From: Thermoleophilia bacterium
GTDB lineage: Bacteria; Actinomycetota; Thermoleophilia; Gaiellales; SKUG01
Reading direction: 5' to 3'
Assembly: GCA_020438525.1 (NCBI GenBank)
Contig: JAGQUL010000119.1
Span: forward strand, 1 to 7,733
Length of the DNA stretch: 7,733 nucleotides
A model generated the notes under the pieces. The model saw only the letters and a list, made by a program, of their open reading frames with translations, had not been told where the DNA came from and did no database searches. Position numbers and translations under genes: made by a program. Of the stretch, positions 1 to 6,298 are shown one piece after another. Position 1 is the stretch's first letter, and each line of letters starts with the position of its first letter.

Positions 1-1578
1 CACCCCGGCTACGGATTCCTGAGCGAGAACGCCGAGTTCGTCGACCGCTGCGTCGCGGCGGGGCTGACGTTCGTCGGGCCGAGCGGCGACGCGATGCGCG
101 CGCTCGGCGACAAGGCCCGCGCCAAGGAGGTCGCCGCGACGGCCGACGTGCCGACGGTGCCGGAGTGGGCGCCCGACGCGGTGCCGGCCGATGCCTACCC
201 CGTGCTCGTGAAGGCCGCCGCGGGCGGTGGCGGTCGAGGCATGCGGCGCGTCGAGCGTGCCGAGGACCTTCCCGGCGCGCTCGAGAGCGCGGCGCGCGAG
301 GCGCAGGCCGGGTTCGGCGACGACACGCTGATCGTCGAGAAGCTCGTGACCGGCGCCCGCCACGTCGAGGTGCAGCTGCTCGCCGACTCGCACGGCAACC
401 GCCTCTACGTAGGCGATCGCGACTGCTCGCTGCAGCGGCGTCACCAGAAGGTAGTGGAGGAAGCGCCGGCGCCGGGCCTGCCGCACCAGCTGCGGATGGC
501 GATGGGCGAGGCCACCGTGCGGATCGCCGAGGCGGCCGGCTACGAGAACGCCGGCACCGCCGAGTTCCTGGTCGATCGCGACGGCCGCTTCTACTTCCTC
601 GAGCTCAACGCGCGCCTGCAGGTCGAGCACCCGGTCACCGAGGAGGCCTTCGGGATCGACCTCGCGCAGTGGCAGCTTCGGATCGCGCGCGACGAGCAGC
701 TCACCGTCCGGCAGGACGAGCTGCACGTCCACGCGCATGCGATCGAGGCGCGGCTGTACGCCGAGGATCCGGTGACGTTCCTGCCGACCGGCGGCGAGAT
801 CGTGCGGCTGCACCTGCCGGATCGCGACGGCGTTCGGATCGATCACGCGCTGCGCGAGGGCGCGCGCGTGTCGCTCGCATACGACCCGCTGCTCGCCAAG
901 GTGATCGCCACCGGCGGCACGCGCGAGGAGGCACGTCGTCGCCTGCTCCATGCACTGCGCGACATGAGCGTGCTCGGCGCGATCACCAACGCGGCGCTGC
1001 TGCGGCACGCGCTCGAGCTGCGCGAGTTCAGCGAGGCGAGCCACGACACGTCGACGCTCGAGGCGAACCTGCTCGACGAATCCGCGCTCGAGCCGCCCGC
1101 CGAGCTCGTGCTGGCAGCACGCCAGCGGGTGACGACGGGCAGCGTCGACGATCCGTACCGACGGCTCGCCGGGTGGCGCCTGCCGCAGTTCGCATCGAGC
1201 GACGTGCACGTGCCGGCGGCCGACTACGCAGATCGCTGGGCGGCGCTGCATGCGGTGGAGCGCGGCGACCGACTCTGGTTCTCGTTCGGCGGGGTGACGT
1301 GGGACGTGCCGCGCAGCCCGATCGGTGGCGCCGGCGGACCGGGCAGCTTCGACGCGGCCGGCGACCACGCCGAGCTCACCGCGCCGATGCCGGGCACGGT
1401 GATCCAGGCGGTCGAGCCGGGCACGGAGGTGACCGCGGGCCAGCCGGTGGTGGTGCTCGAGGCGATGAAGATGGAGAACGCGATCGCGGCGCCGTTCGAC
1501 GGACGGGTCGAGACGATCGGCTGCGCCGTGGGCGACCTGGTCGCCAAGGGCGCGGTGCTCGCCGAGGTCGTGCGATGA
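1..1578 (+). CDS. mccA: Biotin-dependent acyl-CoA carboxylase alpha subunit (probably methylcrotonyl-CoA carboxylase), 5' partial
   Basis: The reading frame is open from base 1, so the true start lies upstream; 525 residues are visible and roughly 75 N-terminal residues are missing. It begins with HPGYGFLSEN, typical of the biotin carboxylase N-domain. The ATP-grasp glycine-rich loop KAAAGGGGRGMR is at visible residues 71-82, HVEVQ starts at 121, and the active-site segment ELNARLQVEH is at 201-210. The biotin carboxylase C-domain follows to about 345, then a linker, then a biotinyl carrier domain from about 458 with the AMKM motif; the biotin-accepting lysine is residue 490. In this family the protein carboxylates its own biotin with ATP and bicarbonate, and a separate beta subunit transfers CO2 to the acyl-CoA. 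The family call is secure. Methylcrotonyl-CoA as substrate is inferred from the overlapping HMG-CoA lyase gene; propionyl- or acetyl-CoA carboxylase cannot be excluded from this subunit alone. Confidence 0.93.
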   Translation, partial: HPGYGFLSENAEFVDRCVAAGLTFVGPSGDAMRALGDKARAKEVAATADVPTVPEWAPDAVPADAYPVLVKAAAGGGGRGMRRVERAEDLPGALESAAREAQAGFGDDTLIVEKLVTGARHVEVQLLADSHGNRLYVGDRDCSLQRRHQKVVEEAPAPGLPHQLRMAMGEATVRIAEAAGYENAGTAEFLVDRDGRFYFLELNARLQVEHPVTEEAFGIDLAQWQLRIARDEQLTVRQDELHVHAHAIEARLYAEDPVTFLPTGGEIVRLHLPDRDGVRIDHALREGARVSLAYDPLLAKVIATGGTREEARRRLLHALRDMSVLGAITNAALLRHALELREFSEASHDTSTLEANLLDESALEPPAELVLAARQRVTTGSVDDPYRRLAGWRLPQFASSDVHVPAADYADRWAALHAVERGDRLWFSFGGVTWDVPRSPIGGAGGPGSFDAAGDHAELTAPMPGTVIQAVEPGTEVTAGQPVVVLEAMKMENAIAAPFDGRVETIGCAVGDLVAKGAVLAEVVR

Positions 1579-2480
1579 CGCAGCTGCCGGCGCGCGTCGA
1601 CGTGGTCGAGGTCGGCCCGCGCGACGGGCTGCAGAACGAGGCCGAGCAGGTGCCCACTGCGACCAAGGTGCAGCTCGTGGATCGGCTCGCTGCGTGCGGG
1701 ATCGCGACCGTCGAGGCCACGAGCTTCGTGAATCCCAAGGCGGTGCCACAGCTTGCCGATGCGACCGAGGTGCTCACGCAGATCACGCGTCGCGAGGGCA
1801 CGACGTATCCGGTGCTCACGCCGAACGAGCGCGGCTACGACGCCGCGATCGCCGCCGGCGCGACGAGCGTCGCCGTGTTCACTGCGGCGAGCGAGCGCTT
1901 CTCGCAGCGCAACACGAACGCGAGCATCGCGGAGAGCATCGAGCGGTTCCGGCCGATCGTGGAGCGCGCGGCTCGCGACGGCGTGCACGTGCGCGGGTAC
2001 GTGTCCACTGCGTGGGGCTGCCCGTTCGAGGGCGAGATCGCGCCGGCGAAGGTGCACGATGTGGTGGACCGGCTCGCCGACCTGGGGATCACCGACGTGT
2101 CGATCGGCGACACCATCGGCGTGGCGGTGCCCGCGCAGATCGAGCCGGTCGTGGGACCGCTGCTCGAGTACGACGCCAACCTGCGCGTCGCCCTGCACCT
2201 GCACGACACGCGCGGCACGGCGCTCGCCAACGCGTGGGCGGGCCTGGAGCTGGGCGTGACGTGCTTCGACGCGTCCGTCGCCGGGCTCGGCGGCTGCCCG
2301 TTCGCACCTGGTGCTACCGGCAACCTCGCCACCGAGGATCTCGTGTGGATGCTGCACCGCAGCGGCATCGACACCGGGATCGACCTGCCGGCGCTGATCG
2401 AGGTTGCCCGCTGGATCAGCGCCGAGCTCGACCGCCCGATCAGCGGTCACGTCGCGGCCGGCCCTCGCCTCTGGCCGTGA
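1575..2480 (+). CDS. mvaB: Hydroxymethylglutaryl-CoA lyase
   Basis: A 301-residue protein, the normal bacterial length for this family. HMG-CoA lyase cleaves 3-hydroxy-3-methylglutaryl-CoA to acetoacetate and acetyl-CoA, the last step of leucine degradation. The TIM-barrel signatures are complete. VEVGPRDGLQNE at residues 11-22 holds the Arg16/Asp17 pair, VEATSFV holds Glu47, HLHD gives metal ligands His208 and His210, and GLGGCPFAPGATGNLATED at 237-255 contains catalytic Cys241 and ligand Asn250. The assignment of each residue follows the human enzyme by alignment from memory. The Cys-containing signature separates it from isopropylmalate and citramalate synthases. The ATG at 1575 overlaps the carboxylase stop as ATGA, implying translational coupling. 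An in-frame open stretch reaching upstream to 165 is an antiphase shadow of the carboxylase, so 1575 is the start. Confidence 0.95.
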   Translation: MTQLPARVDVVEVGPRDGLQNEAEQVPTATKVQLVDRLAACGIATVEATSFVNPKAVPQLADATEVLTQITRREGTTYPVLTPNERGYDAAIAAGATSVAVFTAASERFSQRNTNASIAESIERFRPIVERAARDGVHVRGYVSTAWGCPFEGEIAPAKVHDVVDRLADLGITDVSIGDTIGVAVPAQIEPVVGPLLEYDANLRVALHLHDTRGTALANAWAGLELGVTCFDASVAGLGGCPFAPGATGNLATEDLVWMLHRSGIDTGIDLPALIEVARWISAELDRPISGHVAAGPRLWP

Positions 2481-2493
2481 TGTGAGTGAGCGG

Positions 2494-2512
2494 CGTCACG
2501 ACGGTCGTGACG
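2494..2512. terminator. Perfect 9-bp dyad between convergent genes, possible bidirectional terminator
   Basis: CGTCACGAC, a central G, and GTCGTGACG form a perfect inverted repeat with one unpaired base. As RNA the innermost pairs would open to a loop, leaving a stem of about 7-8 bp. It sits 14 bases after the HMG-CoA lyase stop and 17 bases before the end of the convergent gene, where a shared terminator is expected. There is no clear run of T on either side, so it is not a classical intrinsic terminator. A protein-binding operator is an alternative, though the position downstream of both genes argues against it. Confidence 0.4.
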
Positions 2513-2528
2513 TCCTTCTCGCACATGA

Positions 2529-4172
2529 TCACCCGATCAGGCGGGCGATCTCCTGCTCCCACAGGCGCAGGTCGACCGCCTGACCCGTGTGCTTGTAGGC
2601 GTCGAGGCGGTCGCTCGTGTACGCCACCTGCTGCGCGCCGCTCGTGCCGGTGGCGCCGAACGTACGCGCCGCCGAGCCGATGTTCGCGCCGAGCTCGGCC
2701 TCGATGAGCGAGATCGTGGGCAGCACGCGCCCGTTCTCCACCACGACCAGCCCGCCGATGTCGCCGCGGCCCTCGTCGCCGCCACCGCGCTCGAGGATGT
2801 CCTGGTTGTTGGCGCTGTAGATGAACCAGCTGTTGGCGCCGTCGAGCGCCGCGCTCGCGGTCGACACGGCCGCACTGCCGGGCGTCTGCGCGTCGAAGAA
2901 CGCGTTGCCCGGATACTCCATCAGCTCGATGTTGCGGCCGTAGCTCGACGCCGCCGACCGGATGTCGGCGATCGCCGTGTCGCGCGTGCGCCCCGCAGCG
3001 CTCTGCGTGTTCGCCCAGCCGTCCACGACGCTCGCATAGACGAGGTTGAACGGGCGCGCCTGCGCCGCCACGAAGAGCTTCGCGTCCGAGCCGTACTGCT
3101 GCAGGTAGCTCTTCACCTGCTTGATCCACGCCGTGGTCTGCTGCGCGGATGCGCCGTCCTTGTCCTGCTCGTCGCTGACCTGCACCCAGAACGCCGAGTT
3201 GGGGTTCGCCGCGTGCGCCTTGCGCTCGGCCTCGATGATCCGCCTGGCGGTCTCCGCCGGGTTGGCACGCGTCGCGGCCTCGTAGGCGGCGCTGAAGTAC
3301 TGCACGGGCGAGCGGTTCGACGCGCTCGTCACGGCCACGCCGCTGTTGCCGGTCGCCGCCACGCCGAAGTGGGAGAGCACCGATGCCATCGACGCCGCGC
3401 TCGCGCCGCGCTTGGACGCGTTCGACTCGTTGATCCACGCCATCATCGGCAGCGCGTCGATCGCGGTCTGCGAGACCTTCACGTCGAGCTTCGCGCCCCC
3501 GATGTCGAGCGAGTAGCTGCCTGCGGTCGTGCCGCGAACGCGCGCCACGAACTTCACGTCCTGACCGGCGGGCACCGTGATCGGTCCCTTCACCGGCTCG
3601 AGCACCTGCGTGTGCTGCGCGCCCTTGGAGTAGTCGCGGATCGCGTAGATCTCGACGTCCATCCCGGCGGGCGTCGCAGGCGGCGTGAACGTCGTTCCCG
3701 AGGAGCCGCCGTTCACCGTCACGGACCGGTAGGTCACCTGGTTGCGGGCGAGCGTGAGCTGCTCGCTCTGCCCGGGCCGGAGCGCCGGAATCGCGCTCGC
3801 ACGGTTGCCGGGATTGGTGGAGATCGGACCGCCGCCCTGAACGGGCGTGCCCTTGCCTGCTGCGCCGACCGAAACCTGCTGCACGGGGCTCGACGCGCCG
3901 CCACCGGCCACGCCGCCAACGGCGCCACCCCTGCCGCCGCGAAGCCTCGCGACGAGCGCCTCGATCGCGGAGCGCAGCTCGTCGAGCGCGACCTTGATGC
4001 GGCCGAGCGCGGACTTGATCGCCTCGGAGTTCAGGACCAGGCGCGCGCCGATCGCGGCGTCGCTCGTGCCACCGCCGCCCTTGGCAGCGGGGGCAGCAGC
4101 CTTCACCGCACCACCGCCGGTCGTGGCAGCGGCTGCGGAAGCATTCACGTTGGTCGTCCGTCCGACGTCCAT
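2529..4172 (-). CDS. Protein of unknown function with possible glycoside-hydrolase-like (DUF4091-type) C-terminal region
   Basis: A 547-residue protein not recognised with certainty. Residues 1-40 are Ala/Gly/Thr-rich and probably disordered. Residues 41-78 form a likely amphipathic or coiled-coil helix (RLVLNSEAIKSALGRIKVAL and onward), followed by a Gly/Ala/Pro-rich linker to about 128. Residues 133-235 look like a beta-sandwich: GQSEQLTLARNQVTYRSVTV and later AGSYSLDIGGAKLDVKV resemble the sandwich that precedes the barrel in DUF4091-type proteins. Residues 241-510 could be a barrel: WVQVSDEQ at 329-336 sits where such proteins have an acidic VDEP-like motif, and IYSANNQDIL at 451-460 and GLVVVENGRVLPTISLIEAE at 474-493 resemble the end of that fold. 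No signal peptide, membrane helix or lipobox is visible. The ATG at 4172 was chosen over the upstream in-frame ATG at 4310 because the added N-terminus is Arg/Trp-rich and unlike coding sequence. No convincing Shine-Dalgarno is seen. It is transcribed alone, convergent to the leucine genes. Confidence 0.8.
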   Translation of the reverse strand: MDVGRTTNVNASAAAATTGGGAVKAAAPAAKGGGGTSDAAIGARLVLNSEAIKSALGRIKVALDELRSAIEALVARLRGGRGGAVGGVAGGGASSPVQQVSVGAAGKGTPVQGGGPISTNPGNRASAIPALRPGQSEQLTLARNQVTYRSVTVNGGSSGTTFTPPATPAGMDVEIYAIRDYSKGAQHTQVLEPVKGPITVPAGQDVKFVARVRGTTAGSYSLDIGGAKLDVKVSQTAIDALPMMAWINESNASKRGASAASMASVLSHFGVAATGNSGVAVTSASNRSPVQYFSAAYEAATRANPAETARRIIEAERKAHAANPNSAFWVQVSDEQDKDGASAQQTTAWIKQVKSYLQQYGSDAKLFVAAQARPFNLVYASVVDGWANTQSAAGRTRDTAIADIRSAASSYGRNIELMEYPGNAFFDAQTPGSAAVSTASAALDGANSWFIYSANNQDILERGGGDEGRGDIGGLVVVENGRVLPTISLIEAELGANIGSAARTFGATGTSGAQQVAYTSDRLDAYKHTGQAVDLRLWEQEIARLIG

Positions 4173-4351
4173 TGCAGCTTCAGTCCCGTCCCGTGTCGGG
4201 CCGTCCCATGGCCCTTCTCGTCTCCACCATGCAACGACCCGGCGGAATTGTCCACAGCGTGGCCGCATCCAATTCGCAGATTCGACGGAGCGACGACGAC
4301 CACCGCCCACGCGGCACCGGCCCGACGATCATGTGGTGCGGCCGCGCGCGG

Positions 4352-5017
4352 TCAGCGCAGCACGAAGGTGGCGAGGCCCGCCAGGAAGAGCGCGCAGCCC
4401 ACGACGGTGCCGGCGTGGAAGATCTCGTGGTGGCCGAACCAGCGAGGGATCGGGTTGGGGCGCTGGTAGGCGAACACGATCCCGCCGAGCGTGATGATCA
4501 CCGAGCCGACGAGGATCAGCGCGACGCTCGTCGCGCCCATCGTGTTGATCAGGCTCGGCACGACGATCAGGCCGACGAGCCCCATGCCCAGGTACACCGC
4601 GAGGTGGCGAGTCGGTCGAGCGTCGAGGAACCAGATCTTGCTGATCACGCCGATCGTCGCGGCGATCCATGCGTAGACGAGCAGCGCGTCGCTGACCCAG
4701 CCGTCGAGCGCCACGAGCCACACGGACGTGTAGCTGGTGGCCATCCCCAGGAAGATCATCGCGTGGTCGGCCTGCCGGGCGCGACGCCGGGCCGTGGGCG
4801 ACCAGTGCCGGGCGATCCGGTGGTAGACGCTGCTCATCCCGAAGATCGCCGCGAATCCGGCGGCCATGACGAACACCGCGAGCGCGGCGCGCGGGCTCGG
4901 AGCCATCCACGCCAGCACCGCGCCGCTGAACAGCGTCACCGGCGCGAAGATGGTGTGCAGGACTCCCCGCAGCAGCGGCACCTCGGGTGGCGCGACTGAC
5001 ACCTGGGCATCGTCCAT
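4352..5017 (-). CDS. trhA: Hemolysin III / PAQR family membrane protein (TrhA-like)
   Basis: A 221-residue protein with about seven hydrophobic segments, the usual size of bacterial HlyIII proteins, located in the cytoplasmic membrane. Family motifs are present: RGVLH at 17-21, SSVYH at 62-66, the RQADHAMIFLGMATSYT segment at 81-97, and HEIFH at 197-201 near the C-terminus. By comparison with adiponectin receptors, His66, His197 and His201 would bind a metal in the membrane. Bacterial relatives have been linked to membrane fluidity homeostasis; the old hemolysin name is historical and does not imply toxicity here. The ATG at 5017 gives a start just before the first conserved segment; the upstream in-frame ATG at 5110 adds 31 non-conserved residues. 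Only a G run touches the ATG and a promoter ends 6 bases upstream, which favours a leaderless message starting at 5017. It appears to be a single-gene unit. Confidence 0.93.
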   Translation of the reverse strand: MDDAQVSVAPPEVPLLRGVLHTIFAPVTLFSGAVLAWMAPSPRAALAVFVMAAGFAAIFGMSSVYHRIARHWSPTARRRARQADHAMIFLGMATSYTSVWLVALDGWVSDALLVYAWIAATIGVISKIWFLDARPTRHLAVYLGMGLVGLIVVPSLINTMGATSVALILVGSVIITLGGIVFAYQRPNPIPRWFGHHEIFHAGTVVGCALFLAGLATFVLR

Positions 5018-5023
5018 GCCCCC

Positions 5024-5052
5024 AGTATCGGCAGAAATCCCGAATTCGTGAA
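5024..5052 (-). promoter_or_regulatory. Candidate promoter of the TrhA-like gene, likely giving a leaderless mRNA
   Basis: On the - strand, TTCACG (5047-5052) is followed by exactly 17 bases and then GATACT (5024-5029). Each hexamer matches 4 of 6 positions of the housekeeping -35 and -10 consensus. Only six bases (GGGGGC) separate the -10 hexamer from the ATG at 5017, so transcription would be expected to begin at or next to the A of the start codon. Leaderless messages are common in actinobacteria. The match is moderate and unsupported by expression data. Confidence 0.45.
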
Positions 5053-5164
5053 GGACAGGTCGAATCCGGGCGCGCGGAACCTTCTGCAACCCGCCGCCGG
5101 ATCCGCGCATGCGGCACCCGCCGCAGCGTACCCCGCTCGTGTTGGCGGGAGCGAGCGGCTGCAG

Positions 5165-5221
5165 CGCGGGAGTTTCGCATCACATGGTCGGGATCCGACA
5201 CTGACATGCGAAACTCCCGCG
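5165..5221. repeat. Perfect 16-bp inverted repeat with nested 5-bp dyad (hairpin element)
   Basis: CGCGGGAGTTTCGCAT (5165-5180) and ATGCGAAACTCCCGCG (5206-5221) are exact reverse complements separated by 25 bases. Inside the loop, GTCGG (5187-5191) and CCGAC (5195-5199) form a second small dyad around GAT. The element starts 31 bases beyond the end of the FHIPEP-like operon and lies upstream of the TrhA-like gene. As RNA it would make a very stable stem at the 3' end of the operon. Neither flank has a T run, so it is not a standard intrinsic terminator. Part of it (5170-5185) recurs exactly at 7718-7733, which suggests a dispersed palindromic repeat or an end-marking sequence. Confidence 0.85.
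5170..5185 (+). repeat. Direct repeat, copy 1 (GAGTTTCGCATCACAT)
   Basis: This 16-base sequence is identical to 7718-7733 in the same orientation. It spans the inner 11 bases of the left arm of the 5165-5221 hairpin plus five loop bases (CACAT). Identity therefore extends beyond the palindromic arm. The preceding base differs (G at 5169, C at 7717). Confidence 0.85.
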
Positions 5222-5252
5222 ACGAACGGCTACGAACGCGGAATACGGCCCG

Positions 5253-6293
5253 CTACCAGTTCCAGTCCACTGCGTCGCTGTCGGGTTCGAGCACCTGGAC
5301 ATCATCCCCGTGGACGTGCGCAATAGCTGACCGCCATACGCGCCGAGGCTCGGATGCGAGCGTCGCCACCCGAATTCCTCGACCGAGGATACCGTCGACA
5401 CGAAGCGTCACCGCCTCGATTCGCACCTCCGCCTCATCGAGCACGATCGCGTCCGGGCGCACCTGGTGCAATACCAAAGAAACACTCGGTCGGGTTCCTG
5501 GCGGTGCAACGATGATCGGCCGATCGCGCCCCGTGAGGTCCGACGCCAGCCTGGCCGTCAACTGGTTGAGTCGGCGATCACCTGAATCCGAAGCGGAGTC
5601 AACCTCGACGCACGCTGCGGCAGCGCCCAGCGACATCTCCATCACGGTCAGGGTCCCGTTCTGCAGGAGCGGAGTCACGATGGATCGTCGTCGTTCCAGG
5701 CGCACCTGCTCGACGACCGCACGATCGGGATCCTGGTTAAGGTACTCCCGCGATCCCACGAGCTCCACGATTCGCGAAAACGGCGCGATCGACACCCCAT
5801 CGCGCAGCAACTCGCGACATACGTTCAGTACACCCATTCGCGAATGCGGATTCATGCCCACGGACGCGTAGATCGCCGGTGCTTCGAGCCGAACGAACTC
5901 GAGTAGTTCGTGGATGTCGTCGGGCGACAAGACCAGCGACAGCGAGTGCAGGATGGCGCGCTCGATCTCGTCGGCTACGATGCCGATCTCCGAGTGATCC
6001 CCGACAGCGGTCGGCTCACCCCATACGAGCAGCTCCCACGCGTGGCGAACATCCGCATCACTGCTCCTCGCGTCGACGAGGATCTCGCGCGGACCGAAAC
6101 CGACCAGACGCATGAGCTCTGCCCGGATCACCTCGCGTTCGTGGAGCAGAGGCTCGACCAGTTTCGCATCGCAGATGATCCGGACGGGAGGTTCGTACGC
6201 AGGTACCTGTGCGAGTTGACTGGGTAGCGGTCGGCCGGCCCGAATGGACATATCGACGTCGACGTTGTTGCTCTCGTGTAGGTCCTCATCCAT
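5253..6293 (-). CDS. Diverged stand-alone FHIPEP (FlhA/SctV) cytosolic-domain paralog
   Basis: A 346-residue soluble protein with no signal peptide or membrane helix. It keeps the order of segments of the FlhA cytosolic domain in weakened form. Residues 37-75 (VRIICDAKLVEPLLHEREVI onward, then VGFGPREILVDAR) match the start of SD1. Residues 107-180 are helical and contain GVLNVCRELLRDGVSI (154-169), the counterpart of the family's LQNLLAEGVxIRD region. Then QDPDRAVVEQVR (187-198) corresponds to the DPxxLTExVR helix, and RPIIVAPPGTRPSVSLVL (258-275) with DAIVLDEAEV (281-290) corresponds to the SD4 segment. A C-terminal extension of about 45 residues is unique to it. The ATG at 6293 lies 5 bases after the stop of the gene upstream, so they are co-transcribed. 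The similarity was recognised by eye through its neighbour and is less certain than for that protein. The role is unknown: a structural partner of the neighbour is the simplest inference. Confidence 0.72.
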   Translation of the reverse strand: MDEDLHESNNVDVDMSIRAGRPLPSQLAQVPAYEPPVRIICDAKLVEPLLHEREVIRAELMRLVGFGPREILVDARSSDADVRHAWELLVWGEPTAVGDHSEIGIVADEIERAILHSLSLVLSPDDIHELLEFVRLEAPAIYASVGMNPHSRMGVLNVCRELLRDGVSIAPFSRIVELVGSREYLNQDPDRAVVEQVRLERRRSIVTPLLQNGTLTVMEMSLGAAAACVEVDSASDSGDRRLNQLTARLASDLTGRDRPIIVAPPGTRPSVSLVLHQVRPDAIVLDEAEVRIEAVTLRVDGILGRGIRVATLASEPRRVWRSAIAHVHGDDVQVLEPDSDAVDWNW

Positions 6294-6298
6294 TGCTG

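Noticed and set aside
165..1574. Long open + strand frame upstream of and in frame with HMG-CoA lyase
   Set aside because: Its translation is Arg/Ala-rich noise antiphase to the clear carboxylase frame; HMG-CoA lyase similarity begins only at 1575.
1224..2450. 408-codon open frame on the - strand
   Set aside because: Antisense to the carboxylase and HMG-CoA lyase genes, with no recognisable motif.
4173..4351. Terminator of the TrhA-like gene or promoter of the 547-residue gene
   Set aside because: The self-complementary CCGCGCGCGG near 4342-4351 is simple GC alternation without a T run, and no convincing promoter hexamers were found in this 179-base gap.
2589..4469. 626-codon open frame on the + strand
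   Set aside because: Antisense to the 547-residue gene, with Arg/His/Val-rich low-quality composition typical of shadow frames in high-GC DNA.
5165..5221. CRISPR-like palindromic repeat
   Set aside because: Only one complete unit, no regular spacing of repeats and no cas-like gene nearby.
6160..6170. Third partial match to the repeat (AGTTTCGCATC)
   Set aside because: Only 11 bases, inside a coding region where it encodes part of the conserved-looking CDAKL segment; most likely chance.
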